From Pseudomonadota bacterium (lineage in GTDB: Bacteria; Pseudomonadota; Alphaproteobacteria; Rhizobiales; Beijerinckiaceae): a stretch of 13,303 bases of DNA. Where the stretch lies: contig JAGTAM010000526.1 of assembly GCA_023422485.1 (NCBI GenBank), forward strand, positions 1 to 13,303, read 5' to 3'. The notes below the pieces were generated by a model that was given only the letters and a program-made list of their open reading frames with translations, had not been told where the DNA came from and ran no database searches. The translations under genes and the position numbers were made by a program. Positions 7,609 through 13,303 of the stretch are shown piece by piece. How positions within the stretch are numbered: the stretch's first letter is position 1; every line of letters begins with the position of its first letter.

Positions 7609-8061
7609 CTACACCGGCAGGATCCCCGCGAAATGCTCCTCGAGCTTGCCGTTCGGGATGTTGGTCAGGTCCTTGGGCAGCTCGGCCATGATCGTTTCCT
7701 TCAGGTTCTTGCTGAAGGCCGGCCTGAGGTCGCCCAGCGCGGTCGGCGCCGCCGCCACGATCAGCCGGTCGAACTCGCCGTTCTGCAGGTGCTTTTCCAG
7801 TTCCTCGGCGACGCTCTCGACGAAGCGCCGCTCGCGCACCGCCACCGGGTCGGACGAGTATTCCATCGCGCTCCGGCCGCCCGAGCCCATCGAGGAAATG
7901 CTGCGTCCGGGCTTGTCCGCCATGATCTCGCGGGCCTGCAGCGGTTCCTGCTCGAACTGCAGTCCGTCGATGATCCTGAGCCCCTTGCCGGGGCCCGAAT
8001 GCTCGAAAACCTTGGCCTGCGCGCCATCTGCGATGAGGATCCAGGTCGTCTTGGCTTTCAT
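7609..8061 (-). CDS. Host attachment family protein (Host_attach / baeRF-like)
   Basis: A 150-residue cytoplasmic protein of the family named after a protein required for attachment to host cells (Pfam Host_attach). These are distantly related to the bacterial/archaeal eRF1-like fold; their biochemical role is unclear and the family name may mislead. Visible family features are the N-terminal strand TTWILIADGAQAKVF, the central charged region with SSMGSGGRSAMEYSSDP (often seen as a glycine/serine-rich loop), FVESVAEELEKHL, and the segment FDRLIVAAAPTALGDLR. Two consecutive ATGs exist (8064 and 8061). AGGAGG (8067-8072) lies only 2 bases from the first but 5 from the second, so the second is preferred. 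An FNR/FixK-like box lies about 50 bases upstream. Confidence 0.9.
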   Translation of the reverse strand: MKAKTTWILIADGAQAKVFEHSGPGKGLRIIDGLQFEQEPLQAREIMADKPGRSISSMGSGGRSAMEYSSDPVAVRERRFVESVAEELEKHLQNGEFDRLIVAAAPTALGDLRPAFSKNLKETIMAELPKDLTNIPNGKLEEHFAGILPV

Positions 8062-8112
8062 CATGTCCTCCTTGCGGGTACCTGCAGGCTAACGCGTGAA
8101 CCCCCCTTTGGT

Positions 8113-8126
8113 TTGATCCCGCTCAA
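8113..8126 (-). promoter_or_regulatory. FNR/FixK-like box upstream of the Host_attach gene
   Basis: TTGAT-CCCG-CTCAA matches the FNR/FixK consensus TTGAT-N4-ATCAA at 9 of 10 fixed positions. Its centre (8119.5) is 58 bases from the gene start at 8061. If it acts as a class II site at -41.5, transcription would start near 8078, leaving a 16-base leader that holds the AGGAGG. No strong -10 is visible (TAGCCT on the minus strand, 8091-8086, is weak). Regulation by an oxygen-responsive CRP/FNR-type factor is inferred. Confidence 0.45.
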
Positions 8127-8230
8127 CCCCGTGGCTGGCCGGCGCGCGAATACCCCCGATCACAAACTCTGATTTGTCCCGGGCGCTCCCCGCTGCTACA
8201 CCCCTCGTCACCTCTTGCCGAAAGCCCGCC

Positions 8231-9139
8231 TTGGCGACCATCACCTCCACCGAACCCCGTTCCGGCGAAGCCGGCCTCGCCTCCGGGCTGGCCGCCTACC
8301 TGCTCTGGGGCTTCCTGCCGCTGCTCTTCGACCTGCTGCGCGGCGTCCCCGCCACGACGCTGGTCGCCGATCGCACCATCTGGTCGCTGGTCTTCGTCGG
8401 CATCATCCTCATCCTCGCCGGCCGCACGCCCGAGGTGCGCGAGGCGCTGCGCGACGGGGCCGCCGTTCGCAGGATGGCGCTCGGCGCCTTCATCCTCGCC
8501 GCCAACTGGCTGATCTACGTCTATGCCGTCGATACCAACCAGGTGCTCGAGGCGAGCTTCGGCTACTTCATCAACCCCATCGTCAACGTCGCCATGGGGC
8601 TGGCGCTGCTCGGCGAGCGGCTCAACCGCACGCAGTGGGTGGCGGTCGGCATCGCGGCGGTCGCCATGCTCATCCAGGCGGCCGGCGTCGGCGGCATCCC
8701 CTACATCGCGCTCGGGCTGGCGCTCACCTTCGCCGTCTACGGCTACATGCGGAAAACCGCCAGCGCCTCGTCGCTGGCCGGCCTCTTCGTCGAAACCGCC
8801 GTGCTCGCCCCGGTGGCGCTCGCCTGGCTGGCCTTCACCTTCATCCGCGATGGCGGCATCGGCCCGCATGCCGATCCGTACACGCTGTTCCTGCTCGTCC
8901 TCACCGGCCCCGCCACGGCCGTGCCGCTGCTGCTGTTTGCCTTTGCGGTGCAGCGGCTGAAGCTCTCGACCGTCGGCATGCTGCAATACGTGGCGCCGTC
9001 GATCGCCTTCCTGCTCGCCATCACCGTGTTCGGCGAGCACCTCAACCTGATGCGGCTCCTGAGCTTCGCGCTGATCTGGGTGTCGCTGGTGGTCTACACC
9101 ACCGATTCCGTCATCCGCCGCCGCCGCGTTCCGGCATGA
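8231..9139 (+). CDS. rarD: RarD family EamA-type transporter
   Basis: An inner-membrane DMT-superfamily protein of the RarD type, with about ten hydrophobic helices in 302 residues (E. coli RarD has 296). RarD-specific features are AAYLLWGFLPLLFDLL near the N-terminus, VPATTLVADRTIWSL, NWLIYVYAVDTNQVLEASFG, the GYFINPIVNVAMG loop, and the end GEHLNLMRLLSFALIWVSLVVY. The substrate is not established for the family, despite the historical name linking it to chloramphenicol. The start is uncertain: there is no ATG near the N-terminus. TTG at 8231 places the first helix as in E. coli, while TTG at 8174 would add 19 residues; neither has a good ribosome-binding site. The last four bases (ATGA) overlap the start of the MOSC gene. 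Confidence 0.93.
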   Translation: MATITSTEPRSGEAGLASGLAAYLLWGFLPLLFDLLRGVPATTLVADRTIWSLVFVGIILILAGRTPEVREALRDGAAVRRMALGAFILAANWLIYVYAVDTNQVLEASFGYFINPIVNVAMGLALLGERLNRTQWVAVGIAAVAMLIQAAGVGGIPYIALGLALTFAVYGYMRKTASASSLAGLFVETAVLAPVALAWLAFTFIRDGGIGPHADPYTLFLLVLTGPATAVPLLLFAFAVQRLKLSTVGMLQYVAPSIAFLLAITVFGEHLNLMRLLSFALIWVSLVVYTTDSVIRRRRVPA

Positions 9140-9687
9140 CCGCCCGCACCCTCGCCGCCCGCGTCGAGGGTACCTACGTGGTCGAGGGCAGGGCGGTCGA
9201 ATCCACCCCGGTGCCCGAGCTCGTTCTCACCTATGCCGGTGTCGCCGGCGACCGCCACGAGGGCCTCACCCGCCCCTCCGGCCCGCGCGAGCCCTGGTAT
9301 CCGCGCGGCACCGAAATGCGCAACGAACGCCAACTGTCGTTGCTCGGCGCCGAGGAGCTGGCCGAGGTCGCTGCTACCCTGCAGCTGGCGCAGCTCGATC
9401 CGGCGTGGATCGGCGCCAACCTCTGTCTCTCCGGCATCCCCCGGCTGACCCTGCTCCCGCCGCGCACCCTGCTCCTCTTCCCCTCGGGTGCCACCATCCG
9501 CATCGACGGCGACAATGATCCCTGCCGCAAGTCCGGCCGCGCCATCATGAACCACGTCCCCGGCCGCCCCGACCTCGAATTCGCCTTCGTCAAGGCCGCC
9601 ACCGATCGTCGCGGCCTCGTCGGCTGGGTCGAACGCGAAGGCGTGGTGCGGCCCGGCGACGACGTGAAGGTGAGGACCTGGGGCTAG
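9136..9687 (+). CDS. MOSC domain-containing protein
   Basis: A 183-residue single-domain MOSC protein, of the superfamily that includes the molybdenum cofactor sulfurase C-terminal domain, YiiM and YuaD. Such domains are thought to carry sulfur or to bind molybdenum cofactor. The domain runs through VAGDRHEGLTRPSG (residues about 34-47), MRNERQLSLLGAEEL, GANLCLSGIP, and the conserved cysteine segment NDPCRKSGRAI with Cys130, which would be the active residue. It is about the size of stand-alone MOSC proteins such as YuaD. Its ATG overlaps the rarD stop (ATGA at 9136-9139), implying translational coupling, and its stop codon overlaps that of convergent oxyR by four bases (CTAG, 9684-9687). Its partner enzyme cannot be told from this window. 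Confidence 0.93.
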   Translation: MTARTLAARVEGTYVVEGRAVESTPVPELVLTYAGVAGDRHEGLTRPSGPREPWYPRGTEMRNERQLSLLGAEELAEVAATLQLAQLDPAWIGANLCLSGIPRLTLLPPRTLLLFPSGATIRIDGDNDPCRKSGRAIMNHVPGRPDLEFAFVKAATDRRGLVGWVEREGVVRPGDDVKVRTWG

Positions 9688-10589
9688 GCGGCGACCTGGC
9701 TCCGGCGGGTTGCCCGGATCACCTCGGCCACCTCCGCGAACACCGCGGCATAGGGCGCGCCCTCCCGCCACACCAGCCGCAGCTCGCGCCGCGCGCCGGG
9801 GCTCTGCAGCGCATGCACCGCGATCCGCCCGCCCGTCGCCTCCTTGCGCAGCGCGATCGCCGGCAGCAGCGTGATCCCCTGCCCATTGGCGACGAACTCG
9901 ACGATCGTCGACAGCGACGTCGCCGCGAACGTCCGCCGGCTCGCCTCGCGGTCGATCCCGCACGCCGCAATCGCCTGTTCGCGCAGGCAGTGCCCCTCGT
10001 CGAGCAGCAGCATGCGGTCGCCGTCCACGTGCGCCAGCGGCACCGGCGCGGCCGCCGCTTCGCCCGCCGGCGTCGCCAGCACGAACTCGTCGGCGAACAG
10101 CGGCGCTCCCACCAGCCGCGGCCCGCCTGCCGGTAGCTCCGTCGCGATCAGCGCCAGGTCGAGGCTGCCGTCCGCGATGCCGTCGAGCAGCGCATCCGTG
10201 CGGCTCTCGCTGACGACGAAGCCCAGGTCCGGCAGTTCCCGCGTCAGGGCCGGGAAGATGTCCGGCAGCAGGTACGGCGCCACCGTCGGGATTAGCCCGA
10301 AGCGCAGCGGCCGCTCCGGCCGCCCGTGCTTGCCCGCGATGAACGTCTCGAGCCCGTCCACCTGCTCGACGATGCGCCGCGCCCGCTCCACGAACTCGCG
10401 TCCCAGCGGCGTCACCCGCACCGACTTGCCCAACCGGTCGAACAGCGGCGCCCCGCACAGCGCCTCGAGCTGGCGGATCTGCTGGCTCAGGGCCGGCTGC
10501 GTCACATGGCAGCTCTCCGCCGCCCGACCGAAATGTCCCGTTTCCGCCAGCGCCAGGGCGTAGCTCAGCTGTCGAATTGTCATGCTCAT
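9684..10589 (-). CDS. oxyR: Hydrogen-peroxide-responsive LysR-type regulator OxyR
   Basis: A LysR-family transcription factor that senses peroxide through a reversible disulfide and activates antioxidant genes. The N-terminal winged helix-turn-helix is at about 3-62 (SYALALAETGHFGRAAESC, TQPALSQQIRQLEAL). The effector domain follows, with GLIPTVAPYLLPDIFP as in E. coli OxyR, and the redox motif LLLDEGHCLREQAIAAC. Its cysteines (201 and 210 from the first ATG) have the 9-residue spacing of E. coli Cys199-Cys208. If the second ATG at 10583 is the true start, the numbering becomes exactly 199 and 208, which mildly favours it; neither ATG has a clear ribosome-binding site. The C-terminal GQGITLLPAIAL also fits. 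It is divergent from katG across a 93-base gap, as expected for its target. Confidence 0.95.
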   Translation of the reverse strand: MSMTIRQLSYALALAETGHFGRAAESCHVTQPALSQQIRQLEALCGAPLFDRLGKSVRVTPLGREFVERARRIVEQVDGLETFIAGKHGRPERPLRFGLIPTVAPYLLPDIFPALTRELPDLGFVVSESRTDALLDGIADGSLDLALIATELPAGGPRLVGAPLFADEFVLATPAGEAAAAPVPLAHVDGDRMLLLDEGHCLREQAIAACGIDREASRRTFAATSLSTIVEFVANGQGITLLPAIALRKEATGGRIAVHALQSPGARRELRLVWREGAPYAAVFAEVAEVIRATRRSQVAA

Positions 10590-10610
10590 AAGGCCATCTT
10601 ATCACGGCGG

Positions 10611-10632
10611 TTAGGACAATCAATTTGCCTAA
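10611..10632. promoter_or_regulatory. Candidate OxyR operator in the oxyR-katG gap
   Basis: TTAGGACAAT-CA-ATTTGCCTAA is a 22-base near-palindrome (8 of 10 arm positions pair) in an AT-rich island. It overlaps the candidate katG -35 and lies 22 bases upstream of the oxyR start. This suits a LysR-type regulator that represses itself and activates the divergent gene. The sequence is not a textbook E. coli OxyR site; further half-site-like pieces occur at 10599-10603 (TTATC on the plus strand) and 10645-10649 (GATAG). Confidence 0.5.
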
Positions 10633-10652
10633 TCAGCCTGGCCCGATAGAAC
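10625..10652 (+). promoter_or_regulatory. Candidate katG promoter
   Basis: TTGCCT (10625-10630) and TAGAAC (10647-10652), spaced by 16 bases, each match the sigma-70-type consensus at 4 of 6 positions. Such a weak promoter overlapped by a palindrome is what an activator-dependent promoter would look like. Transcription would start near 10659, about 24 bases before the katG start. Confidence 0.4.
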
Positions 10653-10682
10653 CATCCCAAACGATTCCAGGAGAGTACCGAG

Positions 10683-12869
10683 ATGGATGCATCGAACGAA
10701 GGCGGCGCTGGCAAGTGCCCGGTCAACCACACCCCGCGCGGCCCCTCCAACCGTGACTGGTGGCCCAAGTCGCTCGACGTCAGCGTCCTGCACCGCAACT
10801 CGAACCTCTCCGACCCGATGGGCAAGGGCTTCGACTACGCGAAGGAGTTCGCGAGGCTCGACCTCGTCGCGCTCAAGGCCGATCTGCGCGCCCTGATGAC
10901 CGACTCGCAGGAGTGGTGGCCGGCCGACTTCGGCCACTATGGCGGCCTCTTCATCCGCATGGCCTGGCACTCGGCCGGCACCTACCGCATCACCGACGGC
11001 CGCGGCGGCGCCGGGCAGGGGCAGCAGCGCTTCGCCCCGCTGAACTCCTGGCCCGACAACGTCAACCTCGACAAGGCCCGCCGCCTGCTCTGGCCGCTCA
11101 AGCAGAAATACGGCAACGCCATTTCGTGGGCCGACCTCATGGTCCTCACCGGCAACGTCGCGCTCGAATCCATGGGCTTCAAGACCTTCGGCTTCGCCGG
11201 TGGCCGCGCCGACGTATGGGAGCCCGAGGAACTCTACTGGGGGCCCGAAGGCAGCTGGCTGGGCGACGAGCGCTATTCCGGCGAGCGCCAGCTGGCCGAG
11301 CCGCTCGGCGCCGTGCAGATGGGCCTCATCTACGTCAATCCGGAAGGCCCGAACGGCAACCCCGACCCGCTCGCCGCCGCCCGCGACATCCGCGAGACCT
11401 TCGCCCGCATGGCGATGAACGACGAGGAGACCGTCGCGCTGATCGCCGGCGGCCACACCTTCGGCAAGACCCACGGCGCCGGCGACCCGTCGCTGGTCGG
11501 GCCCGAGCCCGAGGCCGGTGCCCTCGAGGACCAGGGCCTCGGCTGGAAGAGCCGGCACGGCGTCGGCCATAGCGGCGACACCATTGGTTCCGGCCTCGAG
11601 GTCACCTGGACCCAGACGCCGACGCGCTGGAGCTACTACTTCTTCTCCAACCTCTTCGGCTATGAGTGGGAGCTGACCACCAGCCCCGCCGGCGCCAGGC
11701 AGTGGGTGGCGAAGACCGACGAGCACGTCATTCCCGACGCCTTCGACCCCGTGAAGCGTCATCGCCCGACCATGCTGACCACCGACATCGCGCTGCGCGC
11801 CGATCCGGCCTACGAGAAGATTTCGCGCCGCTTCCTCGAGAACCCCGACCAGTTCGCCGACGCCTTCGCCCGCGCCTGGTTCAAGCTCACGCACCGCGAC
11901 ATGGGTCCCAGGGTCCGCTACCTCGGCCCCGAGGTTCCGGCCGAAGACCTGATCTGGCAGGACGTCATCCCGCCCGTCGACCACCCGCTGGTCACCGCGC
12001 AGGACATCGAGGCCCTGAAGGCCGACATCCTCGCCTCCGGCCTCTCGGTCGCCGAGCTCGTCGGCACGGCCTGGGCCTCCGCCTCCACCTTCCGCGGCTC
12101 CGACAAGCGCGGCGGCGCCAACGGCGCCCGCATCCGCCTCGCCCCGCAGAAGGACTGGGAGGTGAACCAGCCGGCCCAGCTCGCCCGCGTGCTCGGCGTC
12201 CTCGAAGCCATCCAGGCGAAGTTCCAGGCGGGTGGCAAGCGTGTCTCCCTCGCCGACCTGATCGTCCTCGCCGGCAGCGCCGGCATCGAGAAGGCGGCCG
12301 CCGACGCCGGCACGCCGGTCACCGTGCCCTTCACGCCCGGCCGCATGGACGCGTCGCAGGAGCAGACCGACGTGCCGTCCTTCGCGCCGCTCGAGCCGCG
12401 CGCCGATGCGTTCCGCAACTATGTCAGCAGCAGCCGGACGCAGTTCATGCAGCCCGAGGAAGCCATGGTCGACAAGGCCCAGCTCCTGCGCCTCACCGGC
12501 CCGGAAATGACCGTCCTGCTCGGCGGCCTCCGCGTCCTCGGCGTCGGCGTCAACCAGCACGGCCTCTTCACCGACCGCCCCGGCCAGCTGACGAACGACT
12601 GGTTTGTCAACCTGCTGTCGATGGCCAACCAGTGGCAGCCGGCCGACGACACCCATGCCGTCTACCAGGGCGTCGACCGCCAGACCGGCGAAGCGAAATG
12701 GACCGCCACCCGCGTCGACCTCATCTTCGGCGCCCACAGCCAGCTCCGCGCCTTGGCCGAAGTCTACGCCCAGTCGGACTCCCGCGAGAAGTTCGCCCAC
12801 GACTTCGTCGCCGCTTGGACCAAGGTCATGAACGCCGACCGCTTCGACCTCGGCCGCGGCCAGGACTAA
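10683..12869 (+). CDS. katG: Bifunctional catalase-peroxidase KatG
   Basis: A haem enzyme that removes hydrogen peroxide by catalase and peroxidase reactions; 728 residues, the usual length, with two tandem peroxidase-like domains of which only the first binds haem. Distal-site Arg92, Trp95 and His96 lie in IRMAWHSAGTYR. Tyr217 in GLIYVNPEG and Met243 in RMAMNDEE would complete the Met-Tyr-Trp crosslink needed for catalase activity. The proximal haem ligand is His258 in GGHTFGKTHGAG. Ser303, matching Ser315 of the Mycobacterium tuberculosis enzyme, is present, and the HRDMGP segment with its mobile arginine is at about 404-409. Up to Ser303 the numbering runs 12 behind M. tuberculosis. No signal peptide. 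The ATG at 10683 has AGGAGAG (10669-10675) 7 bases upstream. It is divergent from oxyR, so peroxide induction is likely. Confidence 0.98.
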   Translation: MDASNEGGAGKCPVNHTPRGPSNRDWWPKSLDVSVLHRNSNLSDPMGKGFDYAKEFARLDLVALKADLRALMTDSQEWWPADFGHYGGLFIRMAWHSAGTYRITDGRGGAGQGQQRFAPLNSWPDNVNLDKARRLLWPLKQKYGNAISWADLMVLTGNVALESMGFKTFGFAGGRADVWEPEELYWGPEGSWLGDERYSGERQLAEPLGAVQMGLIYVNPEGPNGNPDPLAAARDIRETFARMAMNDEETVALIAGGHTFGKTHGAGDPSLVGPEPEAGALEDQGLGWKSRHGVGHSGDTIGSGLEVTWTQTPTRWSYYFFSNLFGYEWELTTSPAGARQWVAKTDEHVIPDAFDPVKRHRPTMLTTDIALRADPAYEKISRRFLENPDQFADAFARAWFKLTHRDMGPRVRYLGPEVPAEDLIWQDVIPPVDHPLVTAQDIEALKADILASGLSVAELVGTAWASASTFRGSDKRGGANGARIRLAPQKDWEVNQPAQLARVLGVLEAIQAKFQAGGKRVSLADLIVLAGSAGIEKAAADAGTPVTVPFTPGRMDASQEQTDVPSFAPLEPRADAFRNYVSSSRTQFMQPEEAMVDKAQLLRLTGPEMTVLLGGLRVLGVGVNQHGLFTDRPGQLTNDWFVNLLSMANQWQPADDTHAVYQGVDRQTGEAKWTATRVDLIFGAHSQLRALAEVYAQSDSREKFAHDFVAAWTKVMNADRFDLGRGQD

Positions 12870-12881
12870 GCGCCTGACGCC

Positions 12882-12902
12882 CCCTCCCCATAACGGGGAG
12901 GG
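12882..12902 (+). terminator. Hairpin after katG, possible terminator
   Basis: CCCTCCCC (12882-12889) pairs perfectly with GGGGAGGG (12895-12902) around ATAAC, 12 bases after the katG stop. There is no T-tract. The same arms recur in the repeat units at 12924-12944 and 13093-13113, so it may be a member of that repeat family rather than a dedicated terminator. Confidence 0.45.
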
Positions 12903-12920
12903 CGCCGTCCCTCCCCCCGC

Positions 12921-12994
12921 CCTCCCTCCCCCTTGTGGGGAGGGTAGCGTCGCTAGGAGCGAAGCGACGTAGCAAAGCTAGGGTGGGGGTAAGC
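12921..12994. repeat. 74-base palindromic repeat, copy 1
   Basis: Composite palindromic unit. It contains CCCTCCCC-CTTGT-GGGGAGGG (12924-12944), then an inner hairpin with arms CGTCGCT and AGCGACG, then TAGC-AAA-GCTA, and ends GGGTGGGGGTAAGC. It differs from copy 2 at 3 of 74 positions, all in the inner loop. Such mosaic repeats are common between genes in Hyphomicrobiales. Another hairpin, CCTCCCCC-TTCAT-GGGGGAGG, follows at 13015-13035. Confidence 0.8.
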
Positions 12995-13089
12995 GGGCAA
13001 CGCGCCCCCCTTCACCTCCCCCTTCATGGGGGAGGCCGGGAGGGGGCCGTCCGCCCGACACGGCACCGTTCCCAAACGCCGACAGCACG

Positions 13090-13163
13090 CCTCCCTCCCC
13101 CTTGTGGGGAGGGTAGCGTCGCTAGTCGCGCAGCGACGTAGCAAAGCTAGGGTGGGGGTAAGC
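13090..13163. repeat. 74-base palindromic repeat, copy 2
   Basis: Second copy of the unit, 169 bases downstream of the first. Its following hairpin (CCCTCCCC-TTCAT-GGGGGA, from 13184) lacks the end of its right arm because the sequence changes abruptly at about 13203. The stretch 12870-13202 contains only these repeats and no gene. Confidence 0.8.
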
Positions 13164-13202
13164 CGTCAACACGCTCCTCTTCACCCTCCCCTTCATGGGG
13201 GA

Positions 13203-13303
13203 CTGTTTACACGGATCACTTTTGGGATTCTTCTTGGTTTGGTGATTTGGGCTGGGAGGATGGGATGCGGTGTCCGCAGTGTGAGGGGACGGATCTGATC
13301 AAG
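13203..13303 (+). mobile_element. Left end of a probable insertion sequence, cut by the window edge
   Basis: At 13203 the repeat hairpin breaks off and the sequence becomes clearly lower in GC (CTGTTTACACGGATCACTTT and onward). After about 60 non-coding bases a gene opens with a ribosome-binding site and a zinc-ribbon start. This is the usual layout of an insertion-sequence end followed by its transposase. The right end and target duplication are outside the window, so the family cannot be assigned. Confidence 0.6.
13265..13303 (+). CDS. Start of a zinc-ribbon protein, probably a transposase (partial)
   Basis: Only 13 codons are inside the window: MRCPQCEGTDLIK. The CPxC pair at the very N-terminus followed by a short hydrophilic stretch resembles the first half of the zinc ribbon that opens IS1-type InsA and IS1595/ISXO2-type transposases. 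GGGAGGA (13254-13260) lies 4 bases upstream of the ATG. A nearby ATG at 13260 in another frame meets a stop within 13 codons. The identification rests on few residues and on the abrupt composition change just upstream; a non-transposase zinc-ribbon protein is possible. Confidence 0.5.
   Translation, partial: MRCPQCEGTDLIK

Noticed and set aside
7370..8092. 240-codon plus-strand frame over the repeat array and Host_attach gene
   Set aside because: Its N-terminal half translates tandem repeats and its C-terminal half is antisense to a recognised gene.
8162..8177. ACAAA-N6-TTTGT inverted repeat upstream of rarD
   Set aside because: Only 5-base arms with no known operator match; too short to support.
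10629..12800. 723-codon open frame antisense to katG
   Set aside because: Shadow of katG caused by high GC at third positions; no domain-like pattern, and it would overlap all of a certain gene.

Overview
The window is high-GC bacterial DNA with tightly packed genes. Its proteins, its alphaproteobacterial-style intergenic palindromes and its divergent oxyR/katG pair point to an alphaproteobacterium, probably Hyphomicrobiales and perhaps Devosia-like; the genus is a guess. Most genes are housekeeping or stress functions that I can name with confidence. I did not find a clearly new multi-gene system. The least explained parts are the intergenic repeats, a partial insertion sequence, a QW-repeat protein of unknown activity, and two small exported proteins.

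Layout. Positions 38-1048 (minus) encode a periplasmic sulfate-binding protein; the permease and ATPase genes would lie beyond the left edge. Divergent from it are a small secreted protein of unknown function (1315-1836) and ettA, the ribosome-associated ABC-F translation factor (1959-3611). A 450-base gap with two families of palindromic repeats follows. Next comes a compact plus-strand block: tam (trans-aconitate 2-methyltransferase), a QW-repeat alpha/alpha-toroid protein starting 12 bases later, an alpha/beta hydrolase, and a second small exported protein ending in a good intrinsic terminator (7344-7378).

A degenerate tandem repeat array (7407-7591) separates this block from a minus-strand Host_attach family gene, which has an FNR/FixK-like box upstream. 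Then come rarD (EamA-type transporter) and a MOSC-domain gene, overlapping at ATGA. The MOSC gene converges on oxyR with a 4-base CTAG overlap. oxyR is divergent from katG, and the 93-base gap between them holds a near-palindrome over a plausible katG -35 element. This is the classical peroxide-response arrangement.

The right end (12870-13303) holds GC-rich hairpins and two nearly identical 74-base repeat units 169 bases apart. The next hairpin of that array is cut at about 13203 by sequence of lower GC content that carries the start of a zinc-ribbon protein, most likely a transposase. An insertion sequence therefore appears to have jumped into the repeat and continues past the window.
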